A stretch of 64,000 nt of DNA. Source: Thiothrix litoralis (GTDB taxonomy: Bacteria; Pseudomonadota; Gammaproteobacteria; Thiotrichales; Thiotrichaceae). The position numbers were made by a program, and so were the translations under genes. The notes beneath the pieces are model-generated. The model searched no databases. It was not told where the DNA came from and saw only the letters and a program-made list of their open reading frames with translations. Below are positions 7,770 through 15,993 of the stretch, one piece after another (the first letter of the stretch is position 1; each line of letters starts with the position of its first letter). Location: positions 3,686,501 through 3,750,500 of the forward strand of contig NZ_CP072801.1 of the NCBI RefSeq assembly GCF_017901135.1, read 5' to 3'.

Positions 7770-8768
7770 TCAAACCCTTGCTGAGCTAACACGCGCCGGA
7801 TACAAGCCGTGATTCAACGCCAACACCGTCAGCAATAACAGCGCCGCCCCCAAGGTATGCAAGGTTGCCACCACCAAAGGCAGCGCAAACACCACATTAC
7901 TGATCCCAAGACTCACCTGAATAAACAGTACCAGTAACAGCACATACGGCACGCTACCGAACAACACCGAACGCTTGGAAATCAACCACAGCGCCAAGCC
8001 CCCCAGATACACAAACACCAGCAATGCCCCCAGACGATGCATCAGGTGAATCGCTGTCCGTGCCGGATTATCCAGCGTCCCGAATTCGTAATTGGTTCCC
8101 GGTTGCCAATCAAACACAAAGGCACTTCTGAAATCACTGGCAGGCCACCACTCCCCATGACACAGCGGAAATTCCACCCCGCAGGCCACCGCCGCGTAAT
8201 GGGTACTCGTCCAGCCCCCCAGCAGAATCTGCCCGATCAGCAACAACAATGCCCCCAGTGCCAACCCGCGCACCGTGGTAAGCTGATGATACAGTGTGGA
8301 AAAGCGCGGGCGGTGCTGATTCAGCCACAACCACCACACCAAAGCCAGGGTAGTAAACCCACCCAACAAATGCGCCGTCACAATCGGCGGACTGAGCAAA
8401 TGCGTCACCGTCCACATTCCCAAGGCTGCCTGAAACAGCACTGTCCCCAGCAACAGGCTCGGCATCAGCACCCCACCAACCAGTCGCCGCCGGAACCAGA
8501 CGCTGAACACCCAAATCCCCAGAATCAGCATTCCCAACGTTCCAGCAGCGTAGCGGTGGATCATCTCCTTCCACGCTTTGCCCGTTTCCAGTGGGCGCTG
8601 AAACTGAGCGCCATCCACCGCCTCCGGCACAGCCAAATGCCCGTAACACCCCGGCCAATCCGGGCAACCCAAGCCTGCATCCGACAAGCGCGTGTAAGCA
8701 CCCAACACAATCACCAGCAGTGCCAGACCCAAGGTCAACGAGAGCAAGATCGAATACGCTTTTTGCAT
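7770..8768 (-). CDS. ctaA: Heme A synthase (COX15/CtaA)
   Basis: CtaA is a membrane enzyme that oxidises the C8 methyl of heme O to a formyl group, giving heme A for the aa3 oxidase encoded downstream. The 332-aa chain has about eight hydrophobic helices. It shows the GAYTRLSDAGLGCPDWPGCYG motif region near residues 23-43 with the paired cysteines, EMIHRYAAG (His ligand, about 70), TAHLLGG and a C-terminal HLMHRLGA segment. It is co-oriented with the TlpA-like gene, 5 bp away. The IS607 element abuts its 3' end and may supply the stop codon, so a few native C-terminal residues may be lost. Confidence 0.93.
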   Translation of the reverse strand: MQKAYSILLSLTLGLALLVIVLGAYTRLSDAGLGCPDWPGCYGHLAVPEAVDGAQFQRPLETGKAWKEMIHRYAAGTLGMLILGIWVFSVWFRRRLVGGVLMPSLLLGTVLFQAALGMWTVTHLLSPPIVTAHLLGGFTTLALVWWLWLNQHRPRFSTLYHQLTTVRGLALGALLLLIGQILLGGWTSTHYAAVACGVEFPLCHGEWWPASDFRSAFVFDWQPGTNYEFGTLDNPARTAIHLMHRLGALLVFVYLGGLALWLISKRSVLFGSVPYVLLLVLFIQVSLGISNVVFALPLVVATLHTLGAALLLLTVLALNHGLYPARVSSARV

Positions 8769-8773
8769 GGCTG

Positions 8774-9283
8774 TTACCGGGTCAAATAAGGATTTAGCAT
8801 AGCACGCATTTTCGCCAAGGTAAGTTCACCTTTGACACTCAGCAAGACCCGCCCCGTCGGATCGAGCAAATGGTGACTGGGCACCATCAGATCAGGGGCA
8901 AACTGCCGCGCCGCTTGCCCATCCAGATCCAAGGCCAGCGGCAAGGTTAACTGGAGGCGGTCTTGCACCTCCATCACCGTATTCGGCGGGTCGTAAGGCA
9001 TCGCCACCGCCACCATCTGCACCCGCTCGCCGTATTCCTGATGCAAGGTTTCCAGCGCAGGCAATTCATGCAAACAAGCCGCACAACTGCTCGACCAAGC
9101 ATTAACCCACGTCAGCCTGCCCCGCTGGTCAGGAAGATGGATACGTTCACCGGACAACACCGGCAAACTCAACGGCGCAATCGTCTTCGCCGACCACTTA
9201 GCCCACACCAGCACACCCGCCCCAACGCTCAATATCAGCAGTAAGGCCAGTGCGTACTTCAGCTTATTACCAGATACTAACAT
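8774..9283 (-). CDS. Membrane-anchored TlpA-like thioredoxin-fold protein
   Basis: The 169-aa protein has one N-terminal membrane helix (about residues 10-27) and a periplasmic thioredoxin fold with a CxxC site in WSSSCAACLHELPALE. Later segments (VAMPYDPPNTV, DLDGQAARQF, MVPSHHLLDPTG with a likely cis-proline) match redoxins of the TlpA/ResA/DsbE type. A role in reducing apo-cytochrome c or the CuA site of oxidase subunit II is inferred from its place upstream of ctaA in the oxidase region. The ATG at 9283 gives a signal anchor of normal length; the frame continues to 9319 but without a good ribosome site. Confidence 0.8.
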   Translation of the reverse strand: MLVSGNKLKYALALLLILSVGAGVLVWAKWSAKTIAPLSLPVLSGERIHLPDQRGRLTWVNAWSSSCAACLHELPALETLHQEYGERVQMVAVAMPYDPPNTVMEVQDRLQLTLPLALDLDGQAARQFAPDLMVPSHHLLDPTGRVLLSVKGELTLAKMRAMLNPYLTR

Positions 9284-9306
9284 GCATAATAACCCACAAA
9301 TTTCAA

Positions 9307-9318
9307 TGATAATTATCA
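9307..9318. promoter_or_regulatory. Perfect palindrome resembling a Fur-box core
   Basis: TGATAATTATCA lies 24 bp upstream of the TlpA-like start in the divergent region before the DUF2244 gene. It resembles the GATAAT/ATTATC halves of Fur boxes. It may govern the redoxin-ctaA transcript, the oxidase operon, or neither. Confidence 0.3.
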
Positions 9319-9395
9319 AAAACTAAGATATATTACTTACATCCCGTGTGAAATCACACACTTCCATTGCTTAAGCCAAGACGGGTGGTATTGTT

Positions 9396-9890
9396 TTGGT
9401 AACGACAACAAGCGACACGATCGCTGGTTCCCGTATCTTCGAGGTACGCCCCAACTGCTCATTATCCCGCGAGGGCATGGTGGTTTTCTTCGTGGCGGTT
9501 ACTGTCCTTACCCTGCTCGTTGCAGTGCGCTTCATACTACTGGGTGCTTGGCTGGTGTTGCCCTTCGCCCTGCTCGAAATACTGGTGCTAGGTGTCAGCC
9601 TGTATCTGTTTGAACGTGCCTCGCGCTATTCCGAGACCATTCAGATCGCGCCTGACAGCCTCCTGATTATTACCCGAAGTGGGGTGAAAACCCTGCGCGA
9701 ATACCGTTTTCAGCCCTACTGGGTGCACGTAGCACTGCAACCCGACCCGCGAGACTGGTATCCCAGCAAGCTGCTGTTACGCTCACACGGGGAAAGCCTT
9801 GAAATCGGTGCCTGTTTGACCAATGCCGACCGGAAAACGCTCGCGAAAACCATCACTACCGCGTTGGAGAGTTGCAGAAGAACGCATTGA
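9396..9890 (+). CDS. DUF2244 membrane protein
   Basis: The 164-aa protein has two closely spaced membrane helices (about residues 28-50 and 51-72) followed by a soluble C-terminal domain, the layout of DUF2244 (PF10003-type) proteins, which are often encoded just before cytochrome c oxidase genes. The function is not known. The best start is TTG at 9396; no ATG is available upstream of the membrane part. It ends 27 bp before ctaC and probably heads the oxidase operon. Confidence 0.75.
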   Translation: MVTTTSDTIAGSRIFEVRPNCSLSREGMVVFFVAVTVLTLLVAVRFILLGAWLVLPFALLEILVLGVSLYLFERASRYSETIQIAPDSLLIITRSGVKTLREYRFQPYWVHVALQPDPRDWYPSKLLLRSHGESLEIGACLTNADRKTLAKTITTALESCRRTH

Positions 9891-9917
9891 ACACCCCGTA
9901 ACATGTTAGGAGGAAAC

Positions 9918-11042
9918 ATGCTGCATAAAAGCAAGAAACGCTTATCCGCCCTGTCGATCACAGGTGGCGCTTGGCTATTCAGCGGCATGGCTTACGCCGG
10001 GTACGAATACAATCTGAACACGCCCGCCTCAACCCTGACGCAGGAAATCTTTGACCTGCACATGCTGACCACGGTTGTCGGCACCATCATTATGATCATT
10101 GTTACCGCACTGATCGTTTACGCTCTGTTTGCTTTCCGCCAATCCAAAGGCGCGGTGGCTGATCAGGAATTCCACAATGGCTGGTTTGGGCGCTGGGCTT
10201 GGGCGCTGGTTCCCGTGCTCGTGCTGGGCATTGACTTAAGTATTGCCAGTTCTGCGTCACATACCCTGTCTTCGGTGGAGTCCCATGACAAAGCGGATGT
10301 CACCGTCAAAGTCATCGGTTCGCAGTGGAAGTGGACTTACGAATACATGGACGACGACATCAAAATCGTCAGCAACCTGAAAAAACTCGAACCCACCGAC
10401 CCCTTATACCTGCGTGATGTGGATGAGCCGCTGGTATTGCCCACTGATAGACGGGTGCGTTTCCTGCTGACCTCCACCGATGTCCTGCATAATTGGGGAA
10501 TTGCGGAAATTGTCCCCAAGAAAATCAATATTCCCGGCTACATCAATGAAACCTGGACGCACATCACCAAGGAAGGCACTTACCGAGGGCAATGCTACGA
10601 AAACTGCGGCACAGGCCACGCTTTCATGCCTGCGGTCGTCACCGCTGTCAGCCCGGCAAAATATGAAGAGTGGAAGGCGGGCAAAAAAGCCCAACAAGCA
10701 CAGGCTGCTGCCGAAGCCTCTGCCGACAAGGAGTGGACACAAGTAGAGCTGATGGCCAAGGGTCAAGCCGTTTACACCAAGAACTGCTTGGCTTGCCATC
10801 AGGCAACCGGTCTGGGCTTGCCCGGCGTATTCCCAGCACTGGCTGGCAGCAAAATAGCCACCAGCACCAACCCCGCAGATCACATCGCCATTGTGGTGAA
10901 GGGCAAAGCGGGTACGGCGATGGCAGCCTGGGGGGCACAACTGAACGATCTGGATATTGCGGCGGTGATTAGCTACGAACGCAATTCCTGGGGCAATGCC
11001 GCTGGCATCGTACAACCCAAAGACATAAAAGCCGCGCGATAA
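9918..11042 (+). CDS. ctaC: Cytochrome c oxidase subunit II with C-terminal cytochrome c domain
   Basis: CtaC/CoxB carries the CuA electron-entry site of the aa3 oxidase. The 374-aa protein has a signal sequence, two membrane helices, a cupredoxin domain with the CuA motif CYENCGTGHAFM at about residues 225-236, and a fused c-type cytochrome with CLACH at about 290-294 and a distal methionine candidate in GTAMAAW. This is a caa3-like arrangement. The start is the ATG at 9918, preceded by AGGAGGAA; an in-frame ATG at 9903 has no ribosome site. ctaD follows after 21 bp. Confidence 0.95.
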   Translation: MLHKSKKRLSALSITGGAWLFSGMAYAGYEYNLNTPASTLTQEIFDLHMLTTVVGTIIMIIVTALIVYALFAFRQSKGAVADQEFHNGWFGRWAWALVPVLVLGIDLSIASSASHTLSSVESHDKADVTVKVIGSQWKWTYEYMDDDIKIVSNLKKLEPTDPLYLRDVDEPLVLPTDRRVRFLLTSTDVLHNWGIAEIVPKKINIPGYINETWTHITKEGTYRGQCYENCGTGHAFMPAVVTAVSPAKYEEWKAGKKAQQAQAAAEASADKEWTQVELMAKGQAVYTKNCLACHQATGLGLPGVFPALAGSKIATSTNPADHIAIVVKGKAGTAMAAWGAQLNDLDIAAVISYERNSWGNAAGIVQPKDIKAAR

Positions 11043-11063
11043 TTTCTGAGGAGGAGTTTACCC

Positions 11064-12674
11064 ATGAGTGGAGCAGCAGCACACGACGGTCATCACGATC
11101 ACCACGGGCCACCACAGGGTTGGCAGCGCTGGGTTTACAGCACTAACCACAAGGACATCGGCACGATGTACCTGTTTTTTGCCTTGTTCATGCTGTTTTT
11201 CGGCGGGGCAATGGCGATGTATATCCGCGCCGAATTGTTCATGCCGGGGGTGCAGCTCGCCAGCCCGGATTTTTACAACAATATGGTGACAGACCATGCC
11301 TTGGTGATGATCTTCGGGATGGTAATGCCTGCCGCAGCGGGAATGGCGAACTGGATGATCCCGATGATGATCGGTGCGCCGGATATGGCTTTGCCGCGCT
11401 TGAATAACCTGAGCTTTTGGTTGTTACCCGCAGCGGCGATCATGCTGATTCTGTCTATCCTCGCGCCGTATATTTTTCCGGGCAGCGGTACGCCGGTCAA
11501 TACGGGTTGGACGCTGTTGCCACCGTTGTCGATCCAGACCGGGATAGGCATGGATTTCACCATTTTTGCGATTCATACCCTTGGGGTATCGTCGATTCTG
11601 GCTTCGATCAATATTGTCACCACCATTTTGAACATGCGTGCGCCGACCATGACCATGATGAAAATGCCGCTGTTTGTATGGGCGTGGTTGTTTACCGGCT
11701 TATTGCTGATTGCGGTGATGCCGGTGTTGGCGGGGGGCGTCACCATGTTGCTGTTTGACCGTCACTTCGGCACCTCATTCTTTGATGCGGCGGGGGGGGG
11801 CGACCCTATCCTGTTCCAGCATTTGTTCTGGTTCTTTGGGCATCCTGAAGTGTATGTATTGTTGCTGCCTTCCATCGGGGTGCTGGGTTTGGTGATTCCG
11901 ACCTTTGCACGCAAGCCGTTGTTTGGCTACAAGTCACTGGTGTATGGCATGGGTGTATTGGCAGCACTGGGCATGGTGGTCTGGGCGCATCACCAGTACA
12001 CCATTGGCATGTCACTGGCGGCGACCAATTACTTCATGATCGGCACGATTCTGATTTCTATCCCGGTCGGGCTGATGCTGCTGAACTTCATTTTCACCAT
12101 GTGGCGCGGCTCGATGACCTTTGAAACGCCGATGCTGTTTGGGATTGCGATTATCCTGATGTTCTCGTTTGCCGGGGTCACCGGGGTCATGTTGGCGGTC
12201 GTGCCAGCAGATATGCAGTATCACGACACCATGTTTGTGGTGGCGCATTTCCACTATGCCTTGATTCCGGGGGCGGTGTTTGGCTTGTATGCGGGGGTGT
12301 TTTACTGGTTGCCGAAATGGACAGGCCACATGTATGACGAGCGGCTGGGCAAGATTTTCTTCTGGTGGACGACTATTTCTTTCAACGTCACCTTCTTCCC
12401 GCAACACTTTTCCGGGCTGGCGGGAATGCCACGGCGAATTGTGGATTACAGCGTGCAGTACACCGAGTTCAACGTGATTTCCAGTCTTGGCGGGTTTGCG
12501 TTTGGTTTGTCGCACTTGCTGTTCCTGTACATCATTATCAAGACGATCCGGGGTGGTGTAAAAGCACCGGACAAACCGTGGGATGGTGCGCAAATCGGCA
12601 CACCGGGGCTGGAATGGACACTGTCTTCCCCACCGCCCTTCCACAGCTTTACTGAAGCACCAGTGGTGAAATGA
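11064..12674 (+). CDS. ctaD: Cytochrome c oxidase subunit I (aa3 type)
   Basis: CtaD is the catalytic proton-pumping subunit. The 536-aa chain has 12 membrane helices and all metal ligands: heme a histidine in DHALVMIFG (about residue 77), CuB histidine with the Tyr crosslink in FFGHPEVY (about 259), the HH pair in WAHHQYT (about 309-310), and heme a3/heme a ligands in VAHFHY (about 394-396). GAGGAGGAG precedes the ATG. The N-terminus is unusually His-rich (HDGHHDHHGPP), which might bind copper. It overlaps the next small gene by one base. Confidence 0.97.
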   Translation: MSGAAAHDGHHDHHGPPQGWQRWVYSTNHKDIGTMYLFFALFMLFFGGAMAMYIRAELFMPGVQLASPDFYNNMVTDHALVMIFGMVMPAAAGMANWMIPMMIGAPDMALPRLNNLSFWLLPAAAIMLILSILAPYIFPGSGTPVNTGWTLLPPLSIQTGIGMDFTIFAIHTLGVSSILASINIVTTILNMRAPTMTMMKMPLFVWAWLFTGLLLIAVMPVLAGGVTMLLFDRHFGTSFFDAAGGGDPILFQHLFWFFGHPEVYVLLLPSIGVLGLVIPTFARKPLFGYKSLVYGMGVLAALGMVVWAHHQYTIGMSLAATNYFMIGTILISIPVGLMLLNFIFTMWRGSMTFETPMLFGIAIILMFSFAGVTGVMLAVVPADMQYHDTMFVVAHFHYALIPGAVFGLYAGVFYWLPKWTGHMYDERLGKIFFWWTTISFNVTFFPQHFSGLAGMPRRIVDYSVQYTEFNVISSLGGFAFGLSHLLFLYIIIKTIRGGVKAPDKPWDGAQIGTPGLEWTLSSPPPFHSFTEAPVVK

Positions 12675-12808
12675 TGGACAAACAACACGATGAAAAACTG
12701 CGTAAGGCCAACCGTCGGGTCGCCCTGATTCTCGGAATGATTGCCGTGGCAGCACTGGTTTATACCTTTATTACCTTGCCGAAAATACTGGCGGGAGCGG
12801 GCGGATGA
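12674..12808 (+). CDS. Small cytochrome oxidase assembly protein, 44 aa, one membrane helix
   Basis: The frame begins with the ATG that shares one base with the ctaD stop and ends in an ATGA overlap with ctaG, so it is translationally coupled on both sides. The protein starts MDKQHDEKLRKANRRVA, a charged cytoplasmic head, followed by one hydrophobic helix (about residues 16-35) and a short tail. Short single-helix proteins of this kind are known between ctaD and ctaG in proteobacteria as small oxidase assembly proteins. The assignment rests on position, overlap and topology. Confidence 0.78.
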   Translation: MDKQHDEKLRKANRRVALILGMIAVAALVYTFITLPKILAGAGG

Positions 12809-13425
12809 GTACGCAGGGCGCTCCCGACGAAACCTTGGCAAGCAAGAACAGGCGTGTGACCCGCCGCCTGTTTCTGGTGGTTGGGGGTATGTTTGCGTTT
12901 GGGTTTGCCATGGTTCCGTTGTACCAATTGGCTTGTGAGGTCGGTGGTATTAATGGCGTGGCGGGAACACCGGGGGGCGGGCGAATGACCGATATCGACA
13001 CCGCTGCCGCCGTAACGCCAATCGACACCAGCCGCCTGATCACGGTGCAGTTTGATGCCACCATCAACACAGGCTTGCCGTGGGAATTTCACCCGATGAC
13101 CAAGCAAGTGCAGGTACATCCCGGTGAAAAAGTGGCGGTGCGTTATTACGCCAAGAACAACTCGGACAAGCCGATTACCGGGCAAGCTATTCCGGGCATT
13201 ACTCCGTGGCAAGTCACGCAACACTTTAGCAAAATCGAGTGTTTTTGTTTCACCCAACAAACCTTGCAGCCCGGCGAAGCCAAGGAAATGCCGGTGTATT
13301 TCAGCATCGACCCGGCGGTGGACAAGCAGTACGAAACAGTCACGCTGTCTTACACCTTTATGAATACTGACCGCGACAAAGCCTTAACACCCGAACAACA
13401 CGCGGCACTGAACACCAGCCATTAA
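12805..13425 (+). CDS. ctaG: Cytochrome c oxidase assembly protein CtaG (Cox11)
   Basis: CtaG delivers copper to the CuB site of subunit I. The 206-aa protein has one N-terminal membrane helix (about residues 22-42) and a periplasmic immunoglobulin-like domain. The copper-binding CxC motif is present in IECFCFTQQ (about residues 144-151), and the FDATINTGLPWEF segment matches Cox11. It overlaps the small assembly protein by ATGA and is followed after 9 bp by ctaE. Confidence 0.95.
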   Translation: MSTQGAPDETLASKNRRVTRRLFLVVGGMFAFGFAMVPLYQLACEVGGINGVAGTPGGGRMTDIDTAAAVTPIDTSRLITVQFDATINTGLPWEFHPMTKQVQVHPGEKVAVRYYAKNNSDKPITGQAIPGITPWQVTQHFSKIECFCFTQQTLQPGEAKEMPVYFSIDPAVDKQYETVTLSYTFMNTDRDKALTPEQHAALNTSH

Positions 13426-13434
13426 GGAGCCACC

Positions 13435-14334
13435 ATGACCACACATGCGGATACACACACGGATACCGAAGCGTATTTTATCCCGGAACCCAGTCGCTGG
13501 CCGATTATCGCAGTGTTTGGCATCTTCATGCTGTTTCTCGGGCTGGTGCTGAGCATCAACAAGATGAGTCTGGCGGGCAGCTTGATCATGGTTACGGGCT
13601 TCGCGGTACTGGCGCATTTGATGCAAGGCTGGTTCGGCTCGGTTATCGACGAAAACCTGACTGGCAAATACAACGGGCAAGTCAGCCGTTCGTTCCGTCA
13701 GGGCATGTTCTGGTTCATTACCTCGGAAGCGGCGTTTTTCGTCACCTTTTTCGGCTGCCTGTTTTACTTGCGCAATATTACCTTGCCGTGGCTGGGCGGT
13801 GATGGGCAGTTGGGAACCTCCAATATGTTGTGGGAAGGCTTCCAGTACAACTGGCCGCTGCTCAACTTGCCGGATGCAGACACCACCAAATACGTGCCAG
13901 CCAAGGAAGCGATGGGGCCGTGGGGTCTGCCGTTCCTCAATACGATTATCCTGATGAGCAGTGGCGTGACCCTGACATGGGCACACTGGGGGTTGAAGAA
14001 AGCCAATAACCAACAGTTGGTAAGGGGTCTGGTCATGACCATTGCCTTGGGGGTCATCTTCTTCTTCGTGCAGGGCTATGAGTATTGGCACGCCCACCAT
14101 GCGATGGATCTGACCCTGAATGCCGGGGTGTATGGCTCGACATTTTACATGCTGACGGGCTTCCACGGTCTGCACGTCACCATCGGCACGATCATGCTGA
14201 CCGTGATTGCGGTGCGCAGTGCCAGAAACCATTTCACCGAACACAACCACTTCGCGTTTGAAGCGGTCGCGTGGTATTGGCACTTCGTCGACGTGGTGTG
14301 GATAGCCTTGTTTATTTTCGTGTATTGGTTGTAA
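13435..14334 (+). CDS. ctaE: Cytochrome c oxidase subunit III
   Basis: This is the seven-helix subunit III of the aa3 oxidase, 299 aa. Family signatures are FWFITSEAAFFVTFFG (helix III glutamate), the GYEYWHAHH region, YMLTGFHGLHVTIG and the C-terminal AVAWYWHFVDVVWIALF. The AAGGAG site before the ATG is good. The C-terminus ends after YWL, as is usual. It is the last plus-strand gene before the short minus-strand DUF2909 gene. Confidence 0.96.
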   Translation: MTTHADTHTDTEAYFIPEPSRWPIIAVFGIFMLFLGLVLSINKMSLAGSLIMVTGFAVLAHLMQGWFGSVIDENLTGKYNGQVSRSFRQGMFWFITSEAAFFVTFFGCLFYLRNITLPWLGGDGQLGTSNMLWEGFQYNWPLLNLPDADTTKYVPAKEAMGPWGLPFLNTIILMSSGVTLTWAHWGLKKANNQQLVRGLVMTIALGVIFFFVQGYEYWHAHHAMDLTLNAGVYGSTFYMLTGFHGLHVTIGTIMLTVIAVRSARNHFTEHNHFAFEAVAWYWHFVDVVWIALFIFVYWL

Positions 14335-14346
14335 CCGTCAAGCTCT

Positions 14347-14556
14347 TCACGGCACGACGCCGTGGGGGGTAATTTGCCCGGTGAAGTAGCCGACCATTAA
14401 CAGGCACAGCAGGAAAACTGACAGTGCTACCCGTGTAGTCAACGATGCTACCACCCGATTGGATTTGCCGTCATCCTTGGCGAGGAAAAACACACCGGAA
14501 ACCAGACTGATCAGGATCAGCGCCAGATTGATGATAATGAGTACCTTAAACCACAT
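14347..14556 (-). CDS. DUF2909 twin-helix membrane protein
   Basis: This is a 69-aa protein with two membrane helices (about residues 4-26 and 42-62) joined by a charged loop with DDGKSNRV. DUF2909 proteins are found at this place, antisense between subunit III and SURF1, in many gammaproteobacteria. Their role in oxidase assembly is suspected, not shown. A GGCTCC/AGGAGCC site lies between this start and the divergent SURF1 start at 14569, so the two starts are only 12 bp apart. Confidence 0.78.
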   Translation of the reverse strand: MWFKVLIIINLALILISLVSGVFFLAKDDGKSNRVVASLTTRVALSVFLLCLLMVGYFTGQITPHGVVP

Positions 14557-14568
14557 AGGAGCCTCGGC

Positions 14569-15324
14569 TTGTTACAACACAGTGAAAATGCCAGTATAAC
14601 AGCACGTTACCATTTCCGGCCTAGCGTTTTTACCACGCTGCTGACCGTGGTGATGGTGGGTATTTTTACGTCATTATCCGTATGGCAATACCACCGGGCA
14701 AACTATAAGGAACAGGTAGCACAAGCCGTGGCACGCCAAACCACCCTAGCTCCGCTCGACCTGAACCAAGCCGCTGTGGACTGGCCAGCACAACGCTTCC
14801 GCCACGTCACCGTCAGCGGTCAGTGGGAAACCCATCACACCGTGCTGCTGGATAATATCGTGGAGCATGGCAAAGCGGGCTACCACGTCATTACCCCGCT
14901 ACGCCTGGCTAACGGGCAACACGTCTTGGTGAACCGAGGTTGGGTGGAAGTCGGTGCTGACCGGCAGGTATTACCCAAGATCCCCACGCCCCCCGGCGAA
15001 CTCCAGTTAAGCGGCACACTGGACCAACCCCGTTCCAAACCCGTCTTCCTGTTTGGGGATATGCCAGCCGATACCGAAGGCAACCAACGCTGGCTTTACC
15101 TCGATACCGCCCATTTCGCACAAAAGCTGGGCTACCCGCTCGCGCCTTACCTGTTGCTGCAAACCTCTGACACGCCCGATAGCTTACGGCGCGACTGGCC
15201 TGCTTACAGCAATAACGCCGGAATGCACATTGGCTACAGCATCCAGTGGGCGGCTTTCGGGCTAATGGTGCTGGTTGCCTACCTGAAAATGAATACGCAT
15301 AAAACCACCAAGGAAACTGCATGA
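14569..15324 (+). CDS. SURF1 family oxidase assembly protein
   Basis: SURF1 (Shy1) helps insert heme A into subunit I. The 251-aa protein has the expected N- and C-terminal membrane helices flanking a periplasmic domain. Signatures are SVWQYHRANYKE after the first helix, GQWETHHTVLLDN, VLVNRGWV, and the C-terminal HIGYSIQWAAFGLMVLVAYL. The start is TTG at 14569 with AGGAG upstream. The stop overlaps the next start by ATGA. Confidence 0.93.
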   Translation: MLQHSENASITARYHFRPSVFTTLLTVVMVGIFTSLSVWQYHRANYKEQVAQAVARQTTLAPLDLNQAAVDWPAQRFRHVTVSGQWETHHTVLLDNIVEHGKAGYHVITPLRLANGQHVLVNRGWVEVGADRQVLPKIPTPPGELQLSGTLDQPRSKPVFLFGDMPADTEGNQRWLYLDTAHFAQKLGYPLAPYLLLQTSDTPDSLRRDWPAYSNNAGMHIGYSIQWAAFGLMVLVAYLKMNTHKTTKETA

Positions 15325-15944
15325 CTGCCACCACTGACAACACGCTTCCACCCCAGCAACGCAGCAACCGCACGCTGTGGATTCTGGTGATCGTGTGTTC
15401 ATTCCCGTATCTGGCGGGGTGGGTTTATTTCCAGTTTATGGACAAATTACCCCTGCCAGCCACCACCAACCACGGCTCGCTGGTATCGCCCGTGCGCTCA
15501 GTAGGTGAATTACCCTTACAAGATGCAGATGGCACTACGTTCAATGTAGCTGACTTGCGCGGCAGTTGGGTGTTGGTCACGGTGGCTGACTCGGCTTGCA
15601 CAACGGCTTGCCAGAAAAACCTGTATTTCCTGCGCCAGGTGCGTCAAGCCATGGGCAATGAACGCCGCCGGGTCGAACGTTTGCTGGTATTGACAGAAAC
15701 CAGCCAGTTACTCACATTACAAGAACACCTAACCGAACACGCGGGGATGAAAGTGGCGATTGGGCCACCCGCCTCCCTGCAACAGTTACAGACCTTGTTG
15801 CAAAACCCTAACCCGGTGGCGCAAGACGGCCTTTACATCATCGACCCGCTGGGCAATGTGATGATGTCGTATCCATCTGATTTCAATGGAGAATTGATCA
15901 TCAAAGATTTGCGCCGCCTGCTGAAAGTGTCGCAGGTGGGGTGA
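15321..15944 (+). CDS. SCO-like membrane-anchored thioredoxin-fold protein
   Basis: The 207-aa protein has one membrane helix (about residues 19-38) and a periplasmic thioredoxin-like domain. The CxxxC motif of SCO proteins is present in SACTTACQKN (about 92-101). The later metal-ligand histidine of true SCO proteins is not obvious (the IIDPLGNVMMSYP loop has none), so it may act as a thiol reductase rather than a copper chaperone. It overlaps SURF1 by ATGA, which ties it to oxidase assembly; a canonical SCO is at 22112-22720. Confidence 0.8.
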   Translation: MTATTDNTLPPQQRSNRTLWILVIVCSFPYLAGWVYFQFMDKLPLPATTNHGSLVSPVRSVGELPLQDADGTTFNVADLRGSWVLVTVADSACTTACQKNLYFLRQVRQAMGNERRRVERLLVLTETSQLLTLQEHLTEHAGMKVAIGPPASLQQLQTLLQNPNPVAQDGLYIIDPLGNVMMSYPSDFNGELIIKDLRRLLKVSQVG

Positions 15945-15993
15945 GCAAGAGCCACAAGGCTGAATGTTAATAAAGCGAAAAGGAGAGAGTGTT

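Larger units (their letters stand above)
5872..7770 (-). mobile_element. IS607-family element (serine recombinase plus TnpB)
   Basis: The element holds tnpA and tnpB in one operon overlapping by ATGA. The tnpB-side end reads ATAACGG on the minus strand at 5872-5878 and is shared with the broken copy at 842-848; IS607 elements insert at GG dinucleotides, which fits. The other end is less certain: AAGG then GTTTGA on the minus strand at about 7770-7776 would put the boundary inside the last two codons of ctaA. The two flanks (hsdM fragment and ctaA) do not belong together, so deletion or rearrangement accompanied or followed insertion. Confidence 0.78.
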
